DNA from: Gammaproteobacteria bacterium
GTDB lineage: Bacteria; Pseudomonadota; Gammaproteobacteria; SZUA-140
DNA length: 64,000 bases
Direction of reading: 5' to 3'
NCBI GenBank assembly: GCA_016716465.1
Contig: JADJWH010000004.1
Span: 62,001 to 126,000, forward strand
Shown here: piece by piece, positions 25,855 to 35,294 of the stretch
Position numbering within the stretch: position 1 is the first letter of the stretch
Layout of the letters: each line of letters begins with the position of its first letter
Translations under genes and position numbers: made by a program
Notes under the pieces: model-generated
Told to the model about the DNA's origin: nothing
The model's input: the letters and a program-made list of their open reading frames with translations, nothing else
The model's database searches: none

Positions 25855-27312
25855 TCATTCGTATCCCGGCGGGACGCGCCGGTGCCAGTCGGTCTCGCGC
25901 TGATAGGCGTGAGCCAGCCCCAGCAGACGGCCGTCGGCGAAATAGTCGCCGATCAATTGCAGGCCCACCGGCAGCGCGCCGGCGAAACCGCAGGGCAGCG
26001 ACAGCGCTGGCAGACCGGCGAGGTTGACCGCGATGGTGTAGATGTCGCACAGGTACATGGTCAGCGGATCATCCTGTTTGGCGCCAAGACCGAAGGCCGG
26101 CGTCGGGGCAGTCGGCCCCATGATCACGTCCACCTCGGCAAAGGCGCGCCGGAAGTCCTCGCTGATCAGCCGGCGCAGCTTCTGCGCCTTGAGGTAATAG
26201 GCGTCATAATAGCCGGCCGACAGCACATAGGTTCCGATCATGATGCGGCGCTTAACCTCGGCGCCGAAACCTTCGCCGCGGCTGCGCTCGTAGAGATCGA
26301 TCAGATTGCGCGGCTCCTCACAGCGGTAGCCGAAGCGCACGCCGTCGAAACGCGACAGGTTCGAGGAACACTCGGCCGGCGCGACGACATAATAGGTGGG
26401 CACCGCCAGCGCGCTGTTGGGCAGGCTGATCTCGACCACGTTCGCGCCGAGCCGCCGGTAGACCTCGACCGCTTCCTCGACCGCACGCGCTACGGCGGGA
26501 TCCAGCCCGTCCCCGAAGTATTCGCGCGGCAGGCCGATGTTCAGTCCCGCGACGGACGTGTCTTCCAGCTGGGCGTGGTAATCGGGCACCGGGTGCTCCA
26601 GGCTGGTGGAGTCGCGCGGGTCGAAGCCCGCCATGGCGGTCAGCAACAGCGCGGCGTCCTCGGCGCTGGTCGCGATCGGGCCGGCCTGGTCGAGACTGGA
26701 GGCGAAGGCGATCATGCCGTAGCGCGACACGCGGCCGTAGGTCGGCTTGAGTCCGGTCAGGCCGCACAGGGCCGCCGGTTGCCGGATCGAACCGCCGGTA
26801 TCGGTGCCGGTGGCCGCCGGCGCCAGGCGCGCGGCCACGGCCGCCGCCGAGCCGCCGGAGGAGCCGCCGGGGACGCGCGCGACATCCCATGGGTTCCGCA
26901 CCGGGCCGTACCAGCTGGTTTCGTTGGACGACCCCATGGCGAATTCGTCCATATTGGTCTTGCCGAGCATCACGACGCCCGCCCGCGTCAGGCGTTCGAC
27001 CACGGTGGCGTCATAGGGGGAAATGAAAGTATCCAGCATGCGCGAGCCGCAGCTGGTCTTCACCCCGCGCGTGCAGAAGATGTCCTTGTGTGCGAGCGGG
27101 ATGCCGGTCAGCGGACCGGCGTCGCCGGCGGCCAGGCGCCGGTCAGCAGCGGCGGCGGCGGCGATGGCCTGCTCCTCCGTCACGCTGATGAAGGAATTCA
27201 ACCCGGGATCGAGCCGGGCTATGCGGGCGAGGAAATGGCGCGCCAGCTCCACGCTCGAAACCCGGCGCGCGCGCAGGTCGGCGGACAATTCGGCGATCGT
27301 CTTGGTGTGCAT
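25855..27312 (-). CDS. gatA: Asp-tRNA(Asn)/Glu-tRNA(Gln) amidotransferase subunit A
   Basis: A 485-residue amidase-signature enzyme that releases ammonia from glutamine for the GatCAB reaction. The catalytic Ser-cisSer-Lys triad can be seen in GIPLAHKDIFCTRG (Lys), in the serine-rich region GGSSGGSAAAVAARL, and in TDTGGSIRQPAALCG. Length is normal. It lies between gatC and gatB; about 134 bases separate it from gatB, with a hairpin in the gap. Confidence 0.97.
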   Translation of the reverse strand: MHTKTIAELSADLRARRVSSVELARHFLARIARLDPGLNSFISVTEEQAIAAAAAADRRLAAGDAGPLTGIPLAHKDIFCTRGVKTSCGSRMLDTFISPYDATVVERLTRAGVVMLGKTNMDEFAMGSSNETSWYGPVRNPWDVARVPGGSSGGSAAAVAARLAPAATGTDTGGSIRQPAALCGLTGLKPTYGRVSRYGMIAFASSLDQAGPIATSAEDAALLLTAMAGFDPRDSTSLEHPVPDYHAQLEDTSVAGLNIGLPREYFGDGLDPAVARAVEEAVEVYRRLGANVVEISLPNSALAVPTYYVVAPAECSSNLSRFDGVRFGYRCEEPRNLIDLYERSRGEGFGAEVKRRIMIGTYVLSAGYYDAYYLKAQKLRRLISEDFRRAFAEVDVIMGPTAPTPAFGLGAKQDDPLTMYLCDIYTIAVNLAGLPALSLPCGFAGALPVGLQLIGDYFADGRLLGLAHAYQRETDWHRRVPPGYE

Positions 27313-27358
27313 GGTCGGATCGGCTAGGCGTCAGGGCGTTCGGAAGCGTGGCACGGGG

Positions 27359-27646
27359 TCACTCGATCACCCGGGGGACCAGGTACAGCCCCTGTTCCAC
27401 CCGCGGCGCGATCGCCTGAAAGGCCTCGCGCCCGTTCTCCTCGGTCACCGCGTCCTCGCGCAGGCGCTGCACGGCATCGAGCGGATGCGCCATGGGCGCG
27501 ACCGCCGCGGTGTCGACCGAACCCATCTGTTCGACGAACGCGAGGATGGCGGACAGGTCATGCGCGTAGCGCGGCGCGTCGCCGGCGCCGATCTCCAGTC
27601 GCGCGAGGCGCGCGATCCGCTTCACATCGCCTTCACTCAAGGACAT
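27359..27646 (-). CDS. gatC: Asp-tRNA(Asn)/Glu-tRNA(Gln) amidotransferase subunit C
   Basis: A 95-residue subunit that stabilises GatA and GatB. It opens with MSLSEGDVKRIARLARLEI, the family signature, and contains DLSAILAFVEQMGSVDTAAVAPMAHPL. It is the first gene of the minus-strand gat series and is divergent from mreB. Confidence 0.95.
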   Translation of the reverse strand: MSLSEGDVKRIARLARLEIGAGDAPRYAHDLSAILAFVEQMGSVDTAAVAPMAHPLDAVQRLREDAVTEENGREAFQAIAPRVEQGLYLVPRVIE

Positions 27647-27712
27647 CTCTCACCCCTGTTTTTACAGTATCCGACATCCCATGCCGGTGCCGGAGCGAAA
27701 CATTTCATCGGC

Positions 27713-27741
27713 TTGCCGAAAACCCGACCCACTGTTAGAGT
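27713..27741 (+). promoter_or_regulatory. Candidate sigma-70 promoter of mreB
   Basis: TTGCCG (27713-27718) and TAGAGT (27736-27741) are 17 bases apart, each matching four of six consensus bases. They lie about 40 bases before the mreB start, which has AAGGA as ribosome site. Confidence 0.4.
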
Positions 27742-27782
27742 ATTCCCGGCTTATTTTCCCCATAACAAGGACGACGCCCCCC

Positions 27783-28829
27783 ATGTTCAAACGCCTGCGC
27801 GGCATCTTCTCCAACGACCTGTCCATCGATCTCGGCACCGCCAATACGCTGATCTACGTCCGCGGACAGGGTATCGTGCTGAATGAGCCGTCCGTGGTCG
27901 CGATTCGCCAGGAACCGGGAACGGGCGGGCAACGCACGGTGGCCGCGGTAGGGGCCGAGGCCAAGGCGATGATCGGCCGCACGCCGGGCAACATCACCGC
28001 CATCCGTCCGCTCAAGGACGGTGTCATCGCCGACTTTACGGTGACGGAGAAGATGTTACAGCATTTCATCCGCAAAGTGCACGAGAACCGCTTCTTCCGC
28101 CCCAGCCCGCGCGTGCTGGTGTGCGTGCCCTGCGGCTCGACCCAGGTCGAACGCCGCGCGATCAAGGAATCGGCCGCCGGCGCCGGCGCGCGCGAGGTGT
28201 ATCTGATCGAGGAACCGATGGCGGCCGCCATCGGCGCCGGCATGCCGGTCGGCGAAGCGAGCGGGTCGATGGTGCTCGACATCGGCGGCGGCACCACCGA
28301 GGTGGCGGTCATCTCGCTGAACGGCATCGTCTACGCCGCCTCGGTCCGCATCGGCGGCGACCGCTTCGACGAATCCATCATCAACTACGTGCGGCGCAAT
28401 TACGGCAGCCTGATCGGCGAATCCACCGCCGAGATGATCAAGCACAAGATCGGCTCCGCGTACCCCGGCAACGAGATCCGCGAGATCGAGGTGCGCGGCC
28501 GCAACCTGGCGGAAGGCATCCCGCGCACCTTCACCCTCAACAGCAACGAGATCCTCGAGGCGCTGCAGGAACCGCTCTCCGGCATCGTCGGCGCGGTCAA
28601 GACGGCGCTTGAGCAGACGCCGCCCGAACTCGGCGCCGACATCGCCGAGCGCGGCATGGTGCTGACCGGGGGCGGCGCCCTGCTGCGCGACCTCGACCGC
28701 CTGCTGTCGGAAGAGACCGGTCTGCCCGTCATCATCGCCGAGGATCCGCTGACCTGCGTGGCGCGCGGCGGCGGCCGGGCACTGGAGATGTTCGATGAGC
28801 ACAACGGAGAGATCTTCGCCGTTGAATGA
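27783..28829 (+). CDS. mreB: Rod shape-determining protein MreB
   Basis: A 348-residue actin-like ATPase that directs lateral cell-wall synthesis. The start at 27783 gives MFKRLRGIFSNDLSIDLGTANTLIY. Phosphate-binding loops are DLGTANTL and VLDIGGGTTEVAVISL; the C-terminal LTGGGALLRDLDRLLSEETG is typical. It leads mreBCD-mrdA-mrdB, the rod complex operon, and the presence of the complete set suggests a rod-shaped cell. Confidence 0.97.
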   Translation: MFKRLRGIFSNDLSIDLGTANTLIYVRGQGIVLNEPSVVAIRQEPGTGGQRTVAAVGAEAKAMIGRTPGNITAIRPLKDGVIADFTVTEKMLQHFIRKVHENRFFRPSPRVLVCVPCGSTQVERRAIKESAAGAGAREVYLIEEPMAAAIGAGMPVGEASGSMVLDIGGGTTEVAVISLNGIVYAASVRIGGDRFDESIINYVRRNYGSLIGESTAEMIKHKIGSAYPGNEIREIEVRGRNLAEGIPRTFTLNSNEILEALQEPLSGIVGAVKTALEQTPPELGADIAERGMVLTGGGALLRDLDRLLSEETGLPVIIAEDPLTCVARGGGRALEMFDEHNGEIFAVE

Positions 28830-28946
28830 CGCCCACGGCGCCCCGGCCTACAACCCCACCGCGATGAAGGCGGCAACCGGCGGTCCGGCCGCGCGGGGTG
28901 GCCAATAAAACCGCTCTTTCTTCGAGGCCCCTCCCTCACGCTGCGC

Positions 28947-29801
28947 GTGGTGGTACTGTCGCTCGCCTCGATCACGATGATGACCGTCGACCACCGTCAG
29001 CACCACATGGACGACGTGCGCGACGCGCTCTCTTATGTGACCTATCCGATCCTGTACCTGGTCGGCCTGCCCGGTCAGGCCGGGGACTGGCTGTCGGAGG
29101 CGCTCTCCACCCGGCGCGCGCTCGAGCGCGAGAACGCCGCCCTGCAGACACAGCAGCTGCTGCTGGACTCCAAGCTGCTCAAGCTCGAAGCGCTGGAGGC
29201 CGAGAACAGCCGCCTGCGCGCGCTGTTCGACTCTTCCGCCCGGATCGACCAGCGCCTGCTCATCAGCGAACTGATCTCGGTCGACATGGCCCCGTTCTCG
29301 CGCCAGATCGTGCTGAACAAGGGCAGTATGCAGGGGGTGCATGACGGCCAGCCGATCCTCGATGCCTACGGCGTGATGGGACAGGTCGTACGCACCACGC
29401 CGCTCAGCAGCACCGCCATGCTCATCACCGACCCCAATCACGCCCTGCCGGTCGAGGTCAATCGCAACGGGCTGCGCTCCGTGGCGCGCGGCACCAGCGA
29501 TCCCAGCCGGCTCGAACTCTTTCACCTGCCCGGAAACGCGGATATCGAGCGCGGAGATCTCCTGGTCACCTCGGGACTGGACGGCCGCTTCCCCCCGGGC
29601 TATCCCGTCGCCCATGTCACGCGTATCGAAAAGCAGGCCGACAACCCCTTCATGGTGGTCAGCGCCGAACCCACCGCCCACCTGGAAAACAGCCGTGTCG
29701 TGCTGCTGGTGATGTCCGATCCGTCGCCAGTGGACGCCCCCGCCGCCGAAACGGACGCGCCCGATGCGGGCGCGTCCGGGGCAAAGGAAGCCGTGCGGTG
29801 A
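28947..29801 (+). CDS. mreC: Rod shape-determining protein MreC, 5' end apparently frameshifted
   Basis: A periplasmic scaffold protein with one membrane segment, a coiled coil (about residues 50-90, LERENAALQTQQLLLDSK) and a double-barrel beta domain. The frame from GTG 28947 starts too late: upstream in the same frame lies PLFLRGPSLTLR, the conserved MreC N-terminus, but there is no ATG, GTG or TTG before the mreB stop, only ATA at 28905. Removing one A from the AAAA at 28907-28910 would join a GTG at 28898 to this frame and give MANKPLFLRGPSLTLR. This is either a sequencing error or a real 5' frameshift. The rest of the protein is intact, and it is followed by an overlapping mreD. Confidence 0.88.
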   Translation: MVVLSLASITMMTVDHRQHHMDDVRDALSYVTYPILYLVGLPGQAGDWLSEALSTRRALERENAALQTQQLLLDSKLLKLEALEAENSRLRALFDSSARIDQRLLISELISVDMAPFSRQIVLNKGSMQGVHDGQPILDAYGVMGQVVRTTPLSSTAMLITDPNHALPVEVNRNGLRSVARGTSDPSRLELFHLPGNADIERGDLLVTSGLDGRFPPGYPVAHVTRIEKQADNPFMVVSAEPTAHLENSRVVLLVMSDPSPVDAPAAETDAPDAGASGAKEAVR

Positions 29802-30286
29802 TCCGCCAGGAAGGAGGCGGGGGATGGATCATCGTCACGAGTTTTCTCGCGGCGCTCGCGCTGACCGTTCTGCCGCTGCCCGACTGGATCGCCCTGGTCC
29901 GCCCGGAGTGGGTAGCCCTGGTCCTTATTTATTGGTGCATGGCGCTGCCCGGCCGGGTCGGAGTCGGGGTGGCCTGGATCGTCGGGCTGCTGCTCGACGT
30001 GCTGCGTGGCGGCCTGCTGGGCCAGCATGCCCTGTCGCTTGCGCTGGTCGCCTATATCACCCTCCAGCTCTACCAGCGGATCCGCGTGTTTCCCCTCTGG
30101 CAACAGGCCGTCAGCGTGTTCATCCTCGTCCTGCTGCACCTGCTGCTGCAATTGTGGATCAAGGGGATCTCGGGTAACCCGCCCCCGGCGCTGGTCTTCC
30201 TGCTGCCCGCCCTGAGCAGCATGCTGCTGTGGCCGCTCATGTTCCTGGGGCTGCGCCGGCTGCGGCGTCGCTACCGGGTCTCCTAG
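29798..30286 (+). CDS. mreD: Rod shape-determining protein MreD
   Basis: A 162-residue integral membrane protein with five or six hydrophobic segments. It contains PLPDWIALVRPEWVALVLIYWCMALP and GVAWIVGLLLDVLRGGLLGQHAL, the MreD signature. The GTG start overlaps the mreC stop. It works with MreC, PBP2 and RodA in the elongation complex. Confidence 0.94.
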   Translation: MIRQEGGGGWIIVTSFLAALALTVLPLPDWIALVRPEWVALVLIYWCMALPGRVGVGVAWIVGLLLDVLRGGLLGQHALSLALVAYITLQLYQRIRVFPLWQQAVSVFILVLLHLLLQLWIKGISGNPPPALVFLLPALSSMLLWPLMFLGLRRLRRRYRVS

Positions 30287-30308
30287 CCCGCCCCGGCGCC
30301 ACGTCCCG

Positions 30309-32147
30309 ATGCGGCTGACGATCAAAGATCATATCCGCGAGTCCCGGCTGTTCAATGAACGCGCGGCGATTGCGCTCTTCATCGTGGCCATTTTGCTCAG
30401 CGTCAGTATCGCGCGTCTCGTCTATCTGCAAATCCTCAGTCACGAGCATTTCTCCACCCTGTCCGACGAGAACCGCATCAGTCTGATCCCGGTCCCACCG
30501 ACGCGCGGGCTGATCTACGACCGCAATGGCGTCGCGCTGGCGCAGAACCTCCCGGCCTTCAGCCTGGTGCTCATCCCGGAACAGATCGCCGATATGGACG
30601 CCACGGTAAGCGAGCTGAGGAAGCTGGTCGCCATCAGCGACGAAGACGTCAGGCGTTTCGAGCGACAGGTGAAACAGAAGCGCTCCTTCAACAGCATCGC
30701 GCTGCGCTTCAACCTGAGCGACGAGGAGATCGCGCGCTTCGCGGTCAACCGCCACCTGTTTCCGGGCGTCGAGATCGAGGCGCGCGCCATTCGCAATTAT
30801 CCTCTCGGCACGCTCGCCTCCCATGCGATCGGCTACGTCGGCCGGATCAACGAGGAGGAGCTGCGCGACATCGACACCTCCAACTACAGCGGTACCGATT
30901 TCATCGGCAAGACCGGAGTCGAACGGTTTTATGAGAACCTGCTGCACGGGCAGGTCGGCTACAAACAGATCGAGACGAATGCCTACGGCCGCACGCTGCG
31001 TGAGCTGCAGCAGACGGCGCCGACCCCGGGAAAGAACCTCTACTTGAGCCTGGACATCGGCGTCCAGCGCGTCGCGGAAATGGAGTTTGCGGGCCGCCGC
31101 GGCGCGGCGGTGGCGATCGACCCGCGGAACGGCGAGGTGATCGCCTTCGTTAGCATGCCCGGCTTCGATCCCAATCTGTTCGTCACCGGCATCGACGTGG
31201 AGACCTACAACGAACTGCAGAACTCGCTCGACCGCCCGCTGTTCAATCGCGCCCTCCGCGGCCAGTACCCTCCCGGCTCGACCCTGAAACCCTTTGTCGG
31301 CCTGACGGGTCTCGAAAGCAACAAGATTGCCCTGGACACCTCCATCTTCTGCCCGGGCTGGTACCGCCTGCCGGGCGATTCCCACAAATATCGCGACTGG
31401 AAGGAGCAGGGTCACGGTTTCACCACGATGGACAAGGCCATCGTCGAGTCCTGTGACGTCTATTTCTACGATCTGGCGCTGAACCTGGGCATCGACCTGA
31501 TGCACGACTATCTTGCCCAGTTCGGCTTCGGCGCGCCGACCGGGATCGACCTCAAGGATGAATCCTCCGGTCTGCTCCCGTCACGCGACTGGAAACGCGC
31601 CCGCCGCGGCCAGCCCTGGTACCCCGGGGAAACCCTCATCACCGGCATCGGCCAGGGCTACACCCTGGCCACCCCGCTGCAGCTCGCCTACGCCACCGCC
31701 GTGCTGTCCATGCACGGCGCGCACACGCCGCCCCACCTGCTGCGCGCCGTCGGCAGCGCCGCCCAGGGGACGGAACTGCTGCCGGCCCCGATAACGAACG
31801 TCCCGATCAGAAACCGGGGCAACTGGGATGCTATCATCACGGCGATGAAGCGCGTGGTGAGCAGCGAACGCGGCACGGCGCAGGCCATCGGCCGCAAGGC
31901 CCCGTTCCCGATCGCCGGCAAGACCGGCACGGCCCAGGTCTTCAGCATCAAGCAGGACGAGAAATACGTCGAAAAGGAGGTGGCCGAGCGGTTGCGCGAC
32001 CATTCCCTCTTCATCGCCTTCTCACCGCCGGAGAACCCCCGCATCGCGCTCGCCGTGATGGCCGAAAACGCCGGCCACGGCTCGACCGCCGCCGCGCCCA
32101 TCGCACGCAAGATGATCGACCAGTACCTCGGGAACCTGCCGCCATGA
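30309..32147 (+). CDS. mrdA: Penicillin-binding protein 2 (elongation transpeptidase)
   Basis: A 612-residue class B PBP, the transpeptidase of the rod complex. There is one N-terminal membrane segment (AIALFIVAILLSVSIARLVYLQIL), a dimerisation/pedestal domain, and a transpeptidase domain with the active-site Ser in YPPGSTLKPF, the SxN-like ESCDVYFYDL, and the KTG motif AGKTGTAQVF. The stop overlaps the rodA start. Length and motif order are as in the family. Confidence 0.97.
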   Translation: MRLTIKDHIRESRLFNERAAIALFIVAILLSVSIARLVYLQILSHEHFSTLSDENRISLIPVPPTRGLIYDRNGVALAQNLPAFSLVLIPEQIADMDATVSELRKLVAISDEDVRRFERQVKQKRSFNSIALRFNLSDEEIARFAVNRHLFPGVEIEARAIRNYPLGTLASHAIGYVGRINEEELRDIDTSNYSGTDFIGKTGVERFYENLLHGQVGYKQIETNAYGRTLRELQQTAPTPGKNLYLSLDIGVQRVAEMEFAGRRGAAVAIDPRNGEVIAFVSMPGFDPNLFVTGIDVETYNELQNSLDRPLFNRALRGQYPPGSTLKPFVGLTGLESNKIALDTSIFCPGWYRLPGDSHKYRDWKEQGHGFTTMDKAIVESCDVYFYDLALNLGIDLMHDYLAQFGFGAPTGIDLKDESSGLLPSRDWKRARRGQPWYPGETLITGIGQGYTLATPLQLAYATAVLSMHGAHTPPHLLRAVGSAAQGTELLPAPITNVPIRNRGNWDAIITAMKRVVSSERGTAQAIGRKAPFPIAGKTGTAQVFSIKQDEKYVEKEVAERLRDHSLFIAFSPPENPRIALAVMAENAGHGSTAAAPIARKMIDQYLGNLPP

Positions 32148-33280
32148 CGACGTCACCCCGTCGCGCCCCTCCTCGCTGGGGCGACCGCCGCGGGCCGCGG
32201 CTGCTGGTACGAGGACTGCATCTGGACTTCCCGCTGCTGGCCGCGCTGGTACTGCTCTCACTCGCCGGGCTGGCCATCCTGTACAGCTCGAGCGGCCGCA
32301 ATATGGACATGGTGGCCGGACAGGCGATGCGGCTCGGCGTGGCCTTTACCGTCATGTTCGTGCTGGCGCAGATCCCCATGCATCATATCGAACGCTGGGT
32401 GCCCTGGCTGTTCGGGATCGTGCTGGCGCTGCTCTTTGCCGTGCTGCTGGTCGGCGAGATCGGCAAGGGGGCGCAACGCTGGCTCGACGTCGGCCTGTTC
32501 CGCTTTCAGCCCTCGGAGATGATGAAACTGGCCGTTCCGATGATGGTTTCCTGGTATCTCGCCGACCGGCCGCTGCCCCCCAGCGCGCGCCATCTGGGCA
32601 TCGCGGCGCTGATCGTCGTCGTCCCCGTCCTGCTGATCGCCAAACAACCCGACCTCGGCACGGCGCTTCTGATCGCGGCGTCCGGCACCTTCGTGCTGCT
32701 GCTGGCCGGGGTACGCTGGAAATACGTCGCGCTGCTGGTCCTGGCGGTATCCGCCTGCGCCCCATTGCTGTGGTACATGCTGCACGACTACCAGCAGATG
32801 CGGGTGCTGACCTTCCTTGATCCGGAGCGGGATCCGCTCGGCAGCGGTTACCACATCATTCAGTCCAAGATCGCCATCGGCTCGGGCGGCGTCTATGGCA
32901 AGGGCTGGCTCAACGGGACGCAATCCCACCTGGAATTCCTCCCCGAACGTTCCACCGATTTCATCTTCGCCGTATTCGGCGAGGAATTCGGTTTCATCGG
33001 CATCCTCTTCCTGCTCGCGATCTACACCTTCATCGTGGTCCGCGGACTGTACATCGCGACCCAGGCGCAGGATACCTTCACGCGACTGCTCTCCGGCAGC
33101 CTCATCCTGACGTTCTTCGTCTACACCTTCGTGAATACCGGCATGGTGATGGGGCTGCTCCCGGTCGTCGGCGTACCGCTGCCGCTAATCAGCTTCGGCG
33201 GAACCTCGATGGTGACATTGATGGCATCGTTCGGCATCATAATGTCGATTCACACTCACAGGAAGCTGCTGTCCACGTAA
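32144..33280 (+). CDS. mrdB: Rod-complex glycosyltransferase RodA (SEDS)
   Basis: A 378-residue SEDS-family peptidoglycan polymerase with about ten membrane segments. Signature parts are RWLDVGLFRFQPSEMMKLAVPMM, KQPDLGTALLIAASG, and NTGMVMGLLPVVGVPLPLISFGGTSM. It partners with PBP2 encoded just upstream (overlapping ATGA) and precedes mltB. Confidence 0.97.
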   Translation: MTTSPRRAPPRWGDRRGPRLLVRGLHLDFPLLAALVLLSLAGLAILYSSSGRNMDMVAGQAMRLGVAFTVMFVLAQIPMHHIERWVPWLFGIVLALLFAVLLVGEIGKGAQRWLDVGLFRFQPSEMMKLAVPMMVSWYLADRPLPPSARHLGIAALIVVVPVLLIAKQPDLGTALLIAASGTFVLLLAGVRWKYVALLVLAVSACAPLLWYMLHDYQQMRVLTFLDPERDPLGSGYHIIQSKIAIGSGGVYGKGWLNGTQSHLEFLPERSTDFIFAVFGEEFGFIGILFLLAIYTFIVVRGLYIATQAQDTFTRLLSGSLILTFFVYTFVNTGMVMGLLPVVGVPLPLISFGGTSMVTLMASFGIIMSIHTHRKLLST

Positions 33281-33282
33281 TC

Positions 33283-34311
33283 ATGCATCCACCCAGCCAG
33301 ATGTTCCGCCTCATCCTGTCCCTCTCCTTCGCCAGTGCCCTGCTGTGCTCGCACACCTGTCTCGCGCTGGCCGAGGAACCCGCATTTTCCGCCCGCCCGG
33401 ACGTCAGCGGCTTTATTGATCGCATGGTGATGGATCACGCATTCGATCGCGACGGACTGGCCAGCCTGCTCGACCAAGTCACGCCGCGCGAGGACATCAT
33501 CGCCGCGATTTCGCGCCCCGCGGAAAGCAAACCCTGGTACAAATACCGACCGATCTTCCTGACACCCGAGCGGATCCGCCAGGGCGCGGCGTTCGTGGCC
33601 GCGAACGCCGAGACCCTGGCGCGCGCCGAGGCGGACTACGGGATACCGCCCGAGGTCGTCGCCGCGATCATCGGCGTGGAGACCTTTTATGGGCGACAGG
33701 CGGGCGGTTACCGCGTTATCGACGCCCTTGCCACGCTGGCCTTCGACTATCCGCCCCGCAGCGCCTATTTCCTCGGCGAACTGGAACAGTATTTGCTGCT
33801 GACCCGCGAAGAGGACATCGACCCGCTCACGATCAAGGGCTCCTACGCGGGCGCCATGGGAAAACCGCAGTTCATGCCGAGCAGCTATCGGAACTACGCG
33901 GTCGATTTCGATGGTGATCGCAAACGGGACTTGTGGAACAATACCGATGATGCCATCGGCAGTGTCGCGCGCTACCTGAGCGAGCACGGCTGGCAGCCGC
34001 ACCAGCCCGTGGCGGACCCGGCCAGAGTGACGGGCGAGGGTTACCAGGCCTATCTGGATCAGGGTCTGCTGCCGAAGACGCCGCTCACCGAGCTGCACAA
34101 GTCCGGCGTGGATCCGACGGAACCCCGGGCGGAAGATCTGCCGGCCGCGCTGATCCAGCTCGAGGGCGAGCATGCCCCGGAATACTGGCTGGGTTTCAAG
34201 AATTTCTACGTGATCACGCGTTATAATCGCAGTCCGCTCTACGCCATGGCGGTCTACCAGCTCAGCGAGGAGATACGGAACCAGCCACGTGACAACGTGA
34301 CTCCCAACTAA
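33283..34311 (+). CDS. mltB: Lytic murein transglycosylase B
   Basis: A 342-residue exported peptidoglycan-cleaving enzyme. The signal peptide (LILSLSFASALLCSHTCLALA) is followed by the SLT-type domain with the catalytic Glu in IIGVETFYGRQAGG and the downstream GSYAGAMGKPQFMPSSY motif. There is no clear lipobox, so it resembles soluble MltB (Slt35-like). It starts two bases after rodA, and its enzyme can make room for the rod complex products. Confidence 0.94.
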   Translation: MHPPSQMFRLILSLSFASALLCSHTCLALAEEPAFSARPDVSGFIDRMVMDHAFDRDGLASLLDQVTPREDIIAAISRPAESKPWYKYRPIFLTPERIRQGAAFVAANAETLARAEADYGIPPEVVAAIIGVETFYGRQAGGYRVIDALATLAFDYPPRSAYFLGELEQYLLLTREEDIDPLTIKGSYAGAMGKPQFMPSSYRNYAVDFDGDRKRDLWNNTDDAIGSVARYLSEHGWQPHQPVADPARVTGEGYQAYLDQGLLPKTPLTELHKSGVDPTEPRAEDLPAALIQLEGEHAPEYWLGFKNFYVITRYNRSPLYAMAVYQLSEEIRNQPRDNVTPN

Positions 34312-34318
34312 GACGCAG

Positions 34319-35164
34319 ATGTCAGAGTTTCCACCCAGCCTTGCGCGGGTCCGTTTCCGCGCCATATTCGCCCTGATACTCGCGGCCGCCCTGTCCGCCT
34401 GCGGCACGCTGCCGGAGATGACACGGATCGAGCCGTCCGACGGTCCTCCGCGCCACGTGGTGGACCTCTCCAGCATCCCGGACGCCGTACCCAGGGTCGA
34501 GCCGTTCAGCAAGTACGGCAATCCCGATTCCTATCTGATCGGCTACCAGCGCTATTATGTGCTGAGCAATAACGCCGGCTACGTCGAGCGCGGGGTGGCG
34601 TCATGGTATGGCACCAAATTCCACGGCAAACGCACCTCGAGCGGCGAACCGTACGATATGTACGCCATGACGGCGGCGCATAAAACCCTGCCGCTGCCCA
34701 CTTACGCGCGGGTCACCAACCTCAGGAACGGACGAACCGTGGTGGTGAAGATCAATGATCGCGGACCTTTCAAGGACAATCGGCTGATCGACCTTTCCTA
34801 CGCGGCCGCGGTCAAACTCGGGATCACCGCCGAGGGCACCGGCCTGGTGGAAGTGCGCGCGCTGGACCCGAGAAACCCGGAGGCGTACCGGACACCCGGA
34901 CCGGTCACCGCTACGCCCCCCGCGGGCAACCCCAATCTCTATCTGCAGATCGGCGCCTTCAGCAGCGCCGAGAACGCCGAGCGTCTGCGCACGCGCCTGG
35001 GAAGCGTGACGCGCGGGAACGTGCGGGTCGTACGCGCCGAAATCGACCGCCGCACCGTGTACCGTGTTCGCATCGGCCCGATGGCGGGGGTCGACGAGGC
35101 CGATCGCATGAGCCGGGAGCTGGCCCTGCTCGGTCTCGAGGATTCACGCATCGTGATCGACTGA
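34319..35164 (+). CDS. rlpA: Septal ring lytic transglycosylase RlpA, SPOR domain
   Basis: A 281-residue lipoprotein. The lipobox is AAALSACGTL near residue 27. The double-psi beta-barrel domain contains ERGVASWYGTKFHGKRTSSGEPYDMYAMTAAHKTLP and VKINDRGPFKDNRLIDLSYAAA, with the catalytic region of RlpA. A SPOR domain at about residues 205-281 (NLYLQIGAFSSAENAERL) binds denuded glycan strands at the division site. It follows mltB by seven bases. Confidence 0.95.
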   Translation: MSEFPPSLARVRFRAIFALILAAALSACGTLPEMTRIEPSDGPPRHVVDLSSIPDAVPRVEPFSKYGNPDSYLIGYQRYYVLSNNAGYVERGVASWYGTKFHGKRTSSGEPYDMYAMTAAHKTLPLPTYARVTNLRNGRTVVVKINDRGPFKDNRLIDLSYAAAVKLGITAEGTGLVEVRALDPRNPEAYRTPGPVTATPPAGNPNLYLQIGAFSSAENAERLRTRLGSVTRGNVRVVRAEIDRRTVYRVRIGPMAGVDEADRMSRELALLGLEDSRIVID

Positions 35165-35294
35165 GATCGGCTATATGACCGCCCAATCCGCGACAATTGC
35201 CGAGACACGCTCGGCCGACGGCGCAAGCCACATATTCTGACCCGCGGCGCGCCCCGCTCAGGCGCCGCCACAACCGAACAGGGAGAATCCTCGA

